Shown: positions 26,771 to 34,538 of the stretch, piece by piece
How the letters are laid out: the number at the start of each line of letters is the position of its first letter
Numbering within the stretch: the stretch's first letter is position 1
NCBI RefSeq assembly: GCF_020075545.1
Contig: NZ_JAIQZK010000006.1
Span: 168,329-232,328, forward strand
Length of the DNA: 64,000 nt
Origin: Nocardioides sp. TRM66260-LWL
GTDB lineage: Bacteria; Actinomycetota; Actinomycetes; Propionibacteriales; Nocardioidaceae
Direction: 5' to 3'
Notes under the pieces: generated by a model
Database searches by the model: none
What the model was told of the DNA's origin: nothing
What the model saw: the letters and a program-made list of their open reading frames with translations, nothing else
Position numbers and translations under genes: made by a program

Positions 26771-28270
26771 TCAGAGCAGGTCGCGGACGAACTCCGAGAG
26801 CTGCGCCAGGTTGCGGCACTCCACCATCGGCACGATCTCGGCGTAGCGGCCGGCTGCGGAGTCGCCGGTGTCCCACTGCCGACGGTGCTCGGGGTTGAGC
26901 CAGTGCGCGTGCCGCACCCGCCCGGCGATGTCGGCCACGGTGTCGAGCGCGAGATCGGAGTAGTTCGAGCGCGCGTCGCCGAGCACCAACAGCGAGGTCT
27001 TCGGGCCGATCGCGTCGGGGTGGAGCTCGGCGAAGCGGGTGAAGGCGCGGCCGTAGTTGGTGCGGCCCCACAGGGCGGCCTGGGCGGTGGAGGCGGAGAG
27101 GTCGGCCATCACGTCGACGAGGTCCGCGCCGGGGCGCAGCAGCGGCGTCACCTCGTGCACGTGGTCGATGAAGGTGAAGGCCCGCACGCCCTGGAACTGG
27201 TCGCGCAGCGCGAAGACCAGCAGGAGCGTGAACTGGGCGAAGTGCGCGACGCTGCCCGAGACGTCGCACAGCACGACCAGCTCGCTGCGGTGCGGCCGCT
27301 TGGGCCGGTGGTGGGTCGTGAGCGGGACGCCGCCGGTCGACATCGACGCACGCACCGTGCGCCGGAAGTCGAGCGGGCCGCGACGTCGCGCGGCGTGCTG
27401 CTGGGTGAGCCGGGTGGCCAGCCGTCGGGCGAGCGGATGGATCTCGCGCCGCATCTGCTCGAGGTCGGTGCGCCGCATCTGCAGGAAGTCGAGTCGCTCC
27501 AGGGTGGGCCGCACCGCGACGCGGGCGAGGTGATCGGGCCCCTTCTCCTCGGCGATCCGACGTCGGGCGTCGGCCTCGACGGCCGCCGTCAGCCCGCCGA
27601 CCCGCTGGCCGGCGGCCCGCGTCGCCTCCTCCTCGGTGCGTCCCTGCGCGAGGAGGCCGGCGACGATCCGGTCGGTGAGCTCCTGCGGCGCCACCCGCTG
27701 CAGGGCGGTGTAGGCCGACCACGACGAGAGGCCCGGGCCGCGGCCGGGCATGGCGCCGAAGCGGGCGACCATCTCGGCGGCCATCCGCTGCAGGCGCTGC
27801 TCGTCGCCCGCGAGGAGCGCGTCGAGGAGCTGCTCGCGGAAGGCCTCGAGCGCGGCGGCGTTGTCGGTGACGGGCGCGCCCTCGGCGCCGGCCGATCCCT
27901 CGGGGCTCCCAGGGTCGTCGTCGGACCCGCCCGGCTCCTCCCCGACGTCGCCGAGGGACTGCCCGCCCGAGCCGGTGACCCGCGGGAAGTAGAGGTCGAA
28001 GAGCGTGTCGAACGTCGGACGCTGACCGTGCCGCTTCACCAGCGCCGCGGCGTAGCCCTCGCGGACGACCGCGCGGTCGTCCCAGTCGAGCGCGCGCAGC
28101 ACGGCGATCGCGTCGAGGTCCTCGGCGAGCGACACCGGCAGGCCCGCGCCGCGCAGCGCCTCGACGAACAGCACGTGCCGCTCGAGCAGCCCCGAGCCGC
28201 GGGGGCGCTCGTCGCCCGAGGGACCGGGGCCGGCGGTGCCGGCGTCGCGGCGCAGGCTCGGCAGCCTCAT
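26771..28270 (-). CDS. VWA-domain (CoxE-like) protein
   Basis: The 499-residue protein has a charged N-terminal half with an acidic low-complexity linker (~105-140) and a C-terminal CoxE-type von Willebrand factor A domain. The MIDAS motif is DVSGSV in SELVVLCDVSGSVAHFAQF, followed by FTFIDHVHEVTPLL and LLVLGDARSNY. Such proteins work with MoxR AAA+ ATPases to assemble or metallate enzymes; here the MoxR gene is 24 bases upstream. The client is not encoded nearby, so it cannot be named. Confidence 0.85.
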   Translation of the reverse strand: MRLPSLRRDAGTAGPGPSGDERPRGSGLLERHVLFVEALRGAGLPVSLAEDLDAIAVLRALDWDDRAVVREGYAAALVKRHGQRPTFDTLFDLYFPRVTGSGGQSLGDVGEEPGGSDDDPGSPEGSAGAEGAPVTDNAAALEAFREQLLDALLAGDEQRLQRMAAEMVARFGAMPGRGPGLSSWSAYTALQRVAPQELTDRIVAGLLAQGRTEEEATRAAGQRVGGLTAAVEADARRRIAEEKGPDHLARVAVRPTLERLDFLQMRRTDLEQMRREIHPLARRLATRLTQQHAARRRGPLDFRRTVRASMSTGGVPLTTHHRPKRPHRSELVVLCDVSGSVAHFAQFTLLLVFALRDQFQGVRAFTFIDHVHEVTPLLRPGADLVDVMADLSASTAQAALWGRTNYGRAFTRFAELHPDAIGPKTSLLVLGDARSNYSDLALDTVADIAGRVRHAHWLNPEHRRQWDTGDSAAGRYAEIVPMVECRNLAQLSEFVRDLL

Positions 28271-28294
28271 CAGATCGGCCTCATCGGTGCAGCC

Positions 28295-29173
28295 TCATCG
28301 CGGGAGCCGGAGCTCCTTGACGGCACGCTCGGCGTCCGAGGCGTGCTTGAGCACGACGCCGAGGGTGCGGCTGACCGCGGCGTCGTCGAGGTCGCGGATC
28401 TCCAGGGCGATCAGCGTGCGGGCCCAGTCGACCGACTCCGCGATCGAGGGCGCCTTCTTCAGCTCCAGCTCGCGCAGCCGCGCGACCATCGCGACCAGCT
28501 GGGTGGCCAGCGCCTCGTCCAGCCCGGCGACCTGCGAGCGGATGATGGCCCGCTCGCGCTCGAGGTCGGGGTAGTCGAGGTGCAGGTAGAGGCAGCGGCG
28601 CTTGACCGCCTCCGACAGCTCGCGGCTGGCGTTGGAGGTGAGCACGACGAACGGCCGGCGCACGGCGGTGACCGTGCCGAGCTCGGGGATCGTCACCTGG
28701 AAGTCCGAGAGCACCTCCAGCAGCAGGCCCTCGACCTCGACGTCGGTCTTGTCGACCTCGTCGATGAGCAGCACGGTCGGCTCCTCGCGGCGGATCGCGG
28801 TGAGCAGCGGCCGGGTCAGCAGGAACTCGTCGGTGAAGATGTCGTCGTGGGTGGCGTCCCAGCCCTGCCCGTCGCCGGACGCCTGGCTGGCCTGGATGCG
28901 CAGCAGCTGCTTCTTGTAGTTCCACTCGTACAGCGCGCGGGCCTCGTCGAGGCCCTCGTAGCACTGCAGCCGCACCAGCTCGGCGCCGGTCGCGCGGGCC
29001 ACGGCCTTGGCGAGCTCGGTCTTGCCGACGCCGGCCGGGCCCTCGAGCAGCAGCGGCTTCTCCAGGGCGCCGGCCAGGAAGGTCGTGGTGGACGCGGCCT
29101 CGTCGGCCAGGTAGCCGACCTCGGCCAGCCGGGCGGTGGCGTCCGCGGGCGAGGCGAACCAGCTGCTGCTCAT
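28295..29173 (-). CDS. MoxR-family AAA+ ATPase
   Basis: The 292-residue ATPase has Walker A GPAGVGKTELAKAV (~44-57), Walker B VLLIDEVDKTDVEVEG, sensor 1 VLTSNASRELSEAVKRRCLYLHLDYP with the arginine finger region, and the family insert QCYEGLDEARALYEWNYKKQLL. It should act as a chaperone with the VWA partner encoded next. ATG 29173 is preferred to the upstream in-frame ATG because a CACACT hexamer lies seven bases before it and there is no Shine-Dalgarno sequence. Confidence 0.9.
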   Translation of the reverse strand: MSSSWFASPADATARLAEVGYLADEAASTTTFLAGALEKPLLLEGPAGVGKTELAKAVARATGAELVRLQCYEGLDEARALYEWNYKKQLLRIQASQASGDGQGWDATHDDIFTDEFLLTRPLLTAIRREEPTVLLIDEVDKTDVEVEGLLLEVLSDFQVTIPELGTVTAVRRPFVVLTSNASRELSEAVKRRCLYLHLDYPDLERERAIIRSQVAGLDEALATQLVAMVARLRELELKKAPSIAESVDWARTLIALEIRDLDDAAVSRTLGVVLKHASDAERAVKELRLPR

Positions 29174-29180
29174 GCCCGGC

Positions 29181-29186
29181 AGTGTG
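29181..29186 (-). promoter_or_regulatory. -10 hexamer of moxR gene, leaderless
   Basis: CACACT on the minus strand, seven bases before ATG 29173. The same hexamer precedes the YhhN gene at 63882. Confidence 0.4.
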
Positions 29187-29235
29187 GCATCCGGCACCGC
29201 ACGTCACCCCGGGGCGTCCGGCTCGTTGACCGTGC

Positions 29236-29673
29236 ATGCCCCCCACCGCATCGGTGCGGTCGGCCGCGTCCCCCGCCGCGGCAGCGACCGGCCCGTCCCC
29301 CGCGCCCTCCCGCGCGCACCGGCGTCGGGTGCTGGCGCTCGTCCGCCTCGCGCAGGGCGTGCTGGTCGGCGCGATCGGCGTCGTCCTGCTCACCGCGTGG
29401 CTCGGCGCGCCGCATGCCGCGTCCGGCAGCCCCGAGCGCACCGCGGCGGCCGCCCAGGACGCCGTCCAGGCCGCCCGCGTCGACCGGCTGATGACCCGCG
29501 AGCGCTGCTCGCCCACCGGCTTCGGCCCCTCCGTCATCCCCGCCCGGGCGCTGCTGCGCACCGGCGACGGCGTCGTCCGCGTGGTCTCCTTCGACCGCGG
29601 CTGGGCCGCCTACGAGGGCCGGGCGCCCGGGACGCTGGTCGCGGTCTGCCTCGGCCGCGCGTCCCGCATGTAA
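29236..29673 (+). CDS. Single-TM hypothetical protein
   Basis: Not recognised. The 145 residues have an Ala/Pro-rich N-terminus, an Arg cluster (HRRR), one membrane helix (VRLAQGVLVGAIGVVLLTAWLG, ~37-58) and an exported C-terminal domain with two cysteines (RERCSPTGF, VAVCLG) that could form a disulfide. Its TAA stop is supplied by the left arm of the inverted repeat at 29670-29737. This suggests that the repeat landed at the 3' end of the gene, possibly trimming it. Confidence 0.6.
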   Translation: MPPTASVRSAASPAAAATGPSPAPSRAHRRRVLALVRLAQGVLVGAIGVVLLTAWLGAPHAASGSPERTAAAAQDAVQAARVDRLMTRERCSPTGFGPSVIPARALLRTGDGVVRVVSFDRGWAAYEGRAPGTLVAVCLGRASRM

Positions 29674-29737
29674 CGCGGAGTCCCGTGAACTGACCACCAC
29701 TCCTGACGGGTGGGAAGTTGACGGGACTCCGCGTTAC
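29670..29737. repeat. Inverted repeat with perfect 17-bp arms
   Basis: Arms GTAACGCGGAGTCCCGT (29670-29686) and its exact reverse complement (29721-29737) flank a 34-base centre. It lies between convergent genes, 7 bases from the next stop, so it can serve both as terminator. The length and the arms identical to the base suggest a mobile or dispersed element. Confidence 0.8.
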
Positions 29738-29744
29738 AAAGGGG

Positions 29745-30557
29745 TCACGCGCGCTCGGGGACTCCGCCGCGGCCCGCGCCGCCGACGAACCGGGCCGCGC
29801 CGTCGAGGGCGTCGGAGGCCAGCGAGACCAGGCCGTGACGCCACTCGACGGCCAGGGCCTCCTGCTCGTCGAGACCGGCGCTCTCGAGCACGGCGGCGCG
29901 GTCGCCGCGCAGGCAGGTCTGGGGCAGCGCGGCGAGCTCGTGGGCCAGCGCCTCGGCGGCGGAGCGGGCCTCGCCGGGCTCGACGAGCCGGTTGACCAGG
30001 CCGATCCGCTCGGCCTCGACGGCGTCGATCGGACGCCCGGTGAGGACGAGGTCCATCGCCCGGCTCTCCCCGATCAGCCGCGGCAGGCGCACCGTGCCGC
30101 CGTCGATCAGCGGGACGCCCCAGCGGCGGCACAGCACGCCGAGCATCGCGTCGCGGGCGGCGACCCGCAGGTCGCACCAGGCGGCCAGCTCGAGGCCACC
30201 GGCCACGGCCGGGCCCTCGATCGCGGCGATCACGGGCTTGGAGAGCCTCAGCCGACTCGGCCCCATCGGCCCGGGTCCGGCGCCGACGTCGTGGATCTCG
30301 TTCTGCCGCTCGGTGCCGAGCCCGGCCAGGTCGGCGCCCGCGCAGAACGCCCCGCCCTCGCCCCAGAGCACCGCGACGGCGGCGTCCGGGTCGGCGTCGA
30401 ACTCCTCGAACGCCGCCAGCAGCGCCGCGGCGGTCGGCCCGTCGACGGCGTTGCGGACGTGCGGCCGCGCCAGGACGACCGTCGTCACCGGCCCGTCCCG
30501 CTCGACGCGCACCGCCGACCCGTTCACGCCGGCGCCGCTCACTCCGGCGTCGCTCAC
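29745..30557 (-). CDS. Enoyl-CoA hydratase/isomerase family protein
   Basis: The 270-residue crotonase-fold protein shows VVLARPHVRNAVDGPTAAAL, the oxyanion-hole block EGGAFCAGADLAGL, the second oxyanion block IEGPAVAGGLELAAWCDLRVAA and GGTVRLPRLIGESRAMDLVLTG. At the usual second catalytic Glu position the sequence reads IDGGTVRLPRL, so hydratase activity is uncertain and another crotonase reaction is possible. The GTG start (30557) overlaps the gamma-carbonic-anhydrase stop; GTG codons 15 and 30 bases downstream are alternatives. Confidence 0.85.
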   Translation of the reverse strand: MSDAGVSGAGVNGSAVRVERDGPVTTVVLARPHVRNAVDGPTAAALLAAFEEFDADPDAAVAVLWGEGGAFCAGADLAGLGTERQNEIHDVGAGPGPMGPSRLRLSKPVIAAIEGPAVAGGLELAAWCDLRVAARDAMLGVLCRRWGVPLIDGGTVRLPRLIGESRAMDLVLTGRPIDAVEAERIGLVNRLVEPGEARSAAEALAHELAALPQTCLRGDRAAVLESAGLDEQEALAVEWRHGLVSLASDALDGAARFVGGAGRGGVPERA

Positions 30558-31084
30558 TCCTCGACCACCCGCGCGCCGGCGGCGTGGCGCGCCGCGAGCT
30601 CGCGGTAGTACTCGGCGTTGGTGAGCACCCAGAACTCCGAGGAGGTGCCGGCGATCGGCTTGGTCGGCTTCGCGGGGATGCCCGCGGCGACCACCTCCTC
30701 GGGGATCCGCGCCCCCGGCGTGACGACCGACCCCGCGGCCACGAGCGTCCGCGCCCCGACGACCGACTCGTCGAGCAGCGTCGAGGCGTTGCCGATCAGC
30801 GCGTTCTCGCCGACCTCGCGCCCGTGCACCACGCACGCGTGGCCGATGGTGGCGTTCGGCCCGACGACGAGCGTCTCGTGCGGCGCCGCGTGCAGCACCG
30901 AGTTGTCCTGCACGTTCGTGCCGGCCTTGATCACGATCGTGCAGATGTCGGCGCGCACCACCGCGCCGTACCAGATGCTCGCGCCGGCCTCGACCGTCAC
31001 GTCGCCGATCAGCGTGGCGGTCTCGGCGACGAACGCGTCGGGATGGACGACGGGCCGCTTGCCCTCGAACTCGATGAGCCTCAT
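30554..31084 (-). CDS. Gamma-carbonic anhydrase-like hexapeptide protein
   Basis: The 176-residue left-handed beta-helix protein has repeated hexapeptides (VAETATLIGDVTVEAGASIWYGAVVRAD) and the three zinc histidines of the family in SVLHAAP and TIGHACVVHGREVG. A C-terminal helix follows (SSEFWVLTNAEYYRELAARH). It resembles YrdA/PaaY-type proteins. Whether it hydrates CO2 or acts as a thioesterase beside the crotonase is open. An ATG nine bases upstream (31093) is an equally possible start. Confidence 0.85.
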   Translation of the reverse strand: MRLIEFEGKRPVVHPDAFVAETATLIGDVTVEAGASIWYGAVVRADICTIVIKAGTNVQDNSVLHAAPHETLVVGPNATIGHACVVHGREVGENALIGNASTLLDESVVGARTLVAAGSVVTPGARIPEEVVAAGIPAKPTKPIAGTSSEFWVLTNAEYYRELAARHAAGARVVEE

Positions 31085-31217
31085 GCGGCGCATTCCACCA
31101 GACGCGGCCCGCATCCGACCGGCTGACCGGCCCGACGCCCACCACTCGACGTCAGCCCTTCCGTGACGCGCACGGCACCTCGGATCCGGCCCCGCGGTGC
31201 CCACCGCGTCACGGAGC

Positions 31218-31249
31218 GTCGGTTTCCCCGGGCGCCCGGGGAAACCGAC
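31218..31249. repeat. Perfect 32-bp palindrome, copy 1
   Basis: Half-site GTCGGTTTCCCCGGGC followed directly by its reverse complement. It lies downstream of the APC transporter gene. The same core recurs at 57503 and 63907. Confidence 0.85.
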
Positions 31250-31287
31250 CGATGGCTGACGCGTCACCGACCCTCAAGGCCAGCGGT

Positions 31288-33297
31288 TCACCCCACGTGC
31301 ACGTGCGGCCGCCGCGAGCGGTGCGGCTCGGCACGGCGCAGCACCTCGCGGGTGACCGGCGCGACCTCGCCCTGACCGAAGAAGAGGAACCGGAGGAACT
31401 GGACGACGGGGTTGCCCTCGGTCCACTCGAAGTACAGGTGCGGGGTGGAGCCGGTGGTGTCGCGGACGTGCAGGGCGAGCGCGGCGAGCGCGTTCGGCAC
31501 GGCGGCCGACTCGAAGCGCAGCACCCGGCGGGTGCCGGCCACCACCTCGCCGTGCACCCGCAGGCGGCTCTCGAACTCCGACGGGTCGGTGAGGGTGACC
31601 TCGACGAAGATGACGTCGCCCTCCTCGCGCAGGTCGTGGTCGCGCACGGTCTGGCGGGCCTTCTCGTCGTACTCGGCGGCGTCGCCGGCGTCGGGCTCGT
31701 TGGCGACCAGGCGGATCGAGCGGCGGGCGCAGTCGCGGAGGAACCGCTCGGCGGTGGCGTCGAGCTCGATCTCCGTGATGCGCAGCTCGAAGGCGCGGCG
31801 CACGCGGGAGTACGCCGAGACGGCCACGATCGCGAGGATGAAGCAGGCGCCGATCTTGACGCCGTCGGGCCGCTCGACGACGTTGCTCGCCGTCGTGTAG
31901 CCGAACACCGCGGCGATCGCGCCGAACCCGATCGTGGCGCGTCGCTGCCCGGCGCGGCGCGCGGCGAGGGTCACCGCGACCGCCGCGGAGGTCATCAGCA
32001 CCAGCACGCCGGTGGCGTACGCGCCGCCCTGCGCGTCGACGTCGGCCTTGAAGATCCAGGTGACGAGGAAGGCGACGCCGATCAGCACCAGCACGAGCGG
32101 ACGCACGGCGCGGCTCCAGTCCGGCGCCATGCCGTAGCGGGGCAGGTAGCGCGGGATCAGGTTGAGCATGCCGGCCATCGCCGAGGCGCCGGCGAACCAC
32201 AGGATCGCGATCGTCGAGACGTCGTAGACGGTGCCGAAGACGTTGCCGAGGTAGTCGTGGGCCAGGAACGCCAGGGCGCGGCCGTTGGCCTCGCCGCCGG
32301 GCTGGAACTGCTCGGCGGGGATGAGCAGCGTCGTGACCGTCGAGCTGGTCACCAGGAAGACCGACATGGTGACGGCGGCCGTGGTGAGCAGGCGGCGCGT
32401 GTCGCGGATGCGGCCCTCGGGACGCGCGGGGTCGTCGCCGGCGGCGCCGCGCACCTGCGGCATGACCGCGACGCCGGTCTCGAAGCCGCTCATGCCGAGC
32501 GCGAGCTTCGGGAAGACGATCAGCGCGATCGCCACGACCATCAGCGGATTGCCGTGCTGGGTGGTGAGCGCGCTCGTCCAGTCGGCGATCACCGACGGGG
32601 CGGTGGCCACGTGGTAGAGCCCGACGCCGATGACGATCGCGTTGAGCGCGAGGTAGACGGCGACCAGCACCACCGCGACGCCGATCGCCTCGCCGAAGCC
32701 GCGCAGGAACACCGCGCCGAGCGCGGCGAGCAGCACCAGGGTGATGAGCACCTCGTGGCCGTGCCAGGCCTCGGGCACGTGGGGGTTCTCGACCAGGTGC
32801 GCGGTGGCGTCGGCGGCCGAGAGGGTCATGGTGATGAGGAAGTCGGTGGCCGCGAAGCCGAGCAGCACCAAGACGAAGAGCTTGCCCTTCCAGAACGACA
32901 GCAGCCGCTCCAGCATCGCGATCGAGCCCTCGCCGTGCGGCGACTCCGCGGCCACCCGGCGGTAGACCGGCAGCGCGCCGAGCAGCGTCAGCGCGACGAG
33001 CACCAGCGTCGCCAGCGGCGAGACGACGCCGGCCGCGAGCGCCGCGATGCCCGGCTGGTAGCCCAGAGTCGAGAAGTAGTCGACGCCGGTGAGGCACATG
33101 ACCCGCCACCACGGCTGCCCGGCCTCGGGGCGCTCCTCGTCCTCCGGCGTGCCGTGCGCCGCCGCGCGGCTGCGGTGGTCGCCGAGGTCGGCCAGCAGCC
33201 AGCGGGCGATCGGCCCGCGTCGGTCCGGCGTCCGGGGGCGCGCGGACGGGCCCGAGGGCGCCGGGGACGACGGGGAGGGGTCGGTGGCGATGGCCAT
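31288..33297 (-). CDS. APC-superfamily transporter next to the kdp cluster
   Basis: The 669-residue protein has ~12 membrane helices beginning with [20 protein letters not shown] and a ~180-residue C-terminal cytosolic domain (from ~490; [29 protein letters not shown]...). It is usually annotated as an amino-acid permease. Its length, cytosolic tail and place beside kdpDE suggest possible potassium transport instead, by analogy with KimA-type APC members (inference). The ATG at 33297 is chosen since CAGGCT lies six bases upstream, giving a leaderless message; upstream in-frame codons are not needed. Confidence 0.8.
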   Translation of the reverse strand: MAIATDPSPSSPAPSGPSARPRTPDRRGPIARWLLADLGDHRSRAAAHGTPEDEERPEAGQPWWRVMCLTGVDYFSTLGYQPGIAALAAGVVSPLATLVLVALTLLGALPVYRRVAAESPHGEGSIAMLERLLSFWKGKLFVLVLLGFAATDFLITMTLSAADATAHLVENPHVPEAWHGHEVLITLVLLAALGAVFLRGFGEAIGVAVVLVAVYLALNAIVIGVGLYHVATAPSVIADWTSALTTQHGNPLMVVAIALIVFPKLALGMSGFETGVAVMPQVRGAAGDDPARPEGRIRDTRRLLTTAAVTMSVFLVTSSTVTTLLIPAEQFQPGGEANGRALAFLAHDYLGNVFGTVYDVSTIAILWFAGASAMAGMLNLIPRYLPRYGMAPDWSRAVRPLVLVLIGVAFLVTWIFKADVDAQGGAYATGVLVLMTSAAVAVTLAARRAGQRRATIGFGAIAAVFGYTTASNVVERPDGVKIGACFILAIVAVSAYSRVRRAFELRITEIELDATAERFLRDCARRSIRLVANEPDAGDAAEYDEKARQTVRDHDLREEGDVIFVEVTLTDPSEFESRLRVHGEVVAGTRRVLRFESAAVPNALAALALHVRDTTGSTPHLYFEWTEGNPVVQFLRFLFFGQGEVAPVTREVLRRAEPHRSRRPHVHVG

Positions 33298-33303
33298 GGC
33301 TCC

Positions 33304-33309
33304 AGCCTG
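33304..33309 (-). promoter_or_regulatory. -10 hexamer of APC transporter gene, leaderless
   Basis: CAGGCT on the minus strand, six bases before ATG 33297. Confidence 0.45.
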
Positions 33310-33351
33310 CCGCGCCGATGCCCCCGATCCGACCCGTTCTCGGCTCCGGGG

Positions 33352-33373
33352 CGTCAAGAATCCGTAAGGATTC
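33352..33373 (+). promoter_or_regulatory. Tandem 11-bp repeat, candidate KdpE site
   Basis: CGTCAAGAATC then CGTAAGGATTC (8 of 11 identical). The inner part is also the palindrome GAATCC-GTAA-GGATTC. Tandem 11-mers are typical for OmpR-family regulators such as KdpE, and a similar pair precedes the kdp operon at 41811-41832. Confidence 0.45.
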
Positions 33374-33453
33374 GTCGCCCGGGCCGCGTGGCGGCGTCGA
33401 CATCCCGTCAACGGTGGTGTCGATCACGTCCCGTGCGCGCTGGACTGGACGGT

Positions 33454-33879
33454 GTGTCCGCTCTCGACCCGTCGTCCCCCGGTCCCTCGGCCCCGTCCGC
33501 CCCGTCCCTCGCTGCGGCCGTCACGGAGGTGCGGGCCGGTCTGGCGGCCGGCGGTCTGGCGGTCGCGACGGCCGGCGCCCTGGCGCTCCACGCGACCCCG
33601 ACGCTCGGGCTGGCGCTGATCGGCGGCGGCGTCGCGGCCGGCGCGCTGACCCTGACGCCCGGGCTGGCGCTCCTGGTCGGCGTCACCGGCTGGGCCCTGC
33701 TCACCGGGTTCCTCGAGCCCCACGCACCGCACGACGCCGGGCGGCTGACGCTCCACGCGGCCGACGCCGCCCGGCTCGTGGCCCTGCTCGGCGTCGCCGC
33801 GCTGGCGGCCCGCGCCGGTCGACCCGGTCGACCCGGTCGCGCCGGTCGCGCCGGCAGTCGTCACGCCTCCAGGATGTAG
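33454..33879 (+). CDS. Small hydrophobic membrane protein, tail-overlapping kdpE
   Basis: Not recognised. The 141 residues form about three or four membrane helices (GGLAVATAGALALHA, LGLALIGGGVAAGALTLTPGLALLVGVTGWALLTGFL, LVALLGVAALAARA) and end in a GRPGRPGRAGRAG tail. The GTG start is seven bases after a TGGACT hexamer. The stop lies 19 bases inside the 3' end of kdpE on the other strand. It is divergent from the APC transporter, sharing the candidate KdpE site. It could be a helper of the Kdp sensor or transporter, or a chance reading frame. Confidence 0.5.
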   Translation: MSALDPSSPGPSAPSAPSLAAAVTEVRAGLAAGGLAVATAGALALHATPTLGLALIGGGVAAGALTLTPGLALLVGVTGWALLTGFLEPHAPHDAGRLTLHAADAARLVALLGVAALAARAGRPGRPGRAGRAGSRHASRM

Positions 33880-34538
33880 CCCAGCCCCGCCGAGGTGATC
33901 AGGTGGCGCGGGTGCGCGGGGTCGTCCTCGATCTTGCGGCGCAGCTGGGCGGCGTAGACCCGCAGGTAGTGCGTCTGGTTCTCGGTGCCGGGCCCCCACA
34001 CCTTGCGCAGGATCTCCTCGCGCGGCACCAGCCGGCCGACGTTGCGGGCCAGCAGGTCGAGGAAGGCCCACTCGGTGGGCGTCAGCCGCACCTCCTCGCC
34101 GCCCTTGAGGATGCGCTTGCGCGCGAAGTCGACGGTGAGGTCGCCGACCTCGAGCGACTCCGTCGGCGGCGCCTGGTGCACGCGACGCACGGCCGCCCGC
34201 AGCCGGGCCATCAGCTCGCTCATGCCGAACGGCTTGGTGACGTAGTCGTCGGCGCCGAGGTCGAGCGCCTCCACCTTGTCCTCGCCGTGCTGCCGCGCGG
34301 AGAGGACGACGATCGGCACGGTCGTCCAGCCCCGCAGCCCGGCCAGCACCTCGGTGCCGTCCATGTCGGGCAGGCCGAGGTCGAGCACGACCACGTCGGG
34401 GTGGGTGTCGGCGGCCGCCGCGAGGCCCGAGCGACCGTCGGCGGCCGTGACGACGTCCCAGCCCGCGGCGCGCAGGTTGATCGCCAGGGCGCGGGCCAGG
34501 GCCGGCTCGTCGTCGATCACCAGGACGCGCTGCTTCAT
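33861..34538 (-). CDS. kdpE: Potassium-responsive OmpR-family response regulator
   Basis: The 225-residue regulator has a receiver domain with phospho-acceptor Asp53 (VVVLDLGLPDMDG), Lys in DYVTKPFGMSEL, and a winged-helix DNA-binding domain (EEVRLTPTEWAFLDLLARNVGRLVPREEILRKVWG, then the KdpE-typical HYLRVYAAQLRRKIEDDP). Its ATG overlaps the kdpD stop (ATGA). It should activate kdpFABC under potassium limitation or osmotic stress. Confidence 0.93.
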   Translation of the reverse strand: MKQRVLVIDDEPALARALAINLRAAGWDVVTAADGRSGLAAAADTHPDVVVLDLGLPDMDGTEVLAGLRGWTTVPIVVLSARQHGEDKVEALDLGADDYVTKPFGMSELMARLRAAVRRVHQAPPTESLEVGDLTVDFARKRILKGGEEVRLTPTEWAFLDLLARNVGRLVPREEILRKVWGPGTENQTHYLRVYAAQLRRKIEDDPAHPRHLITSAGLGYILEA

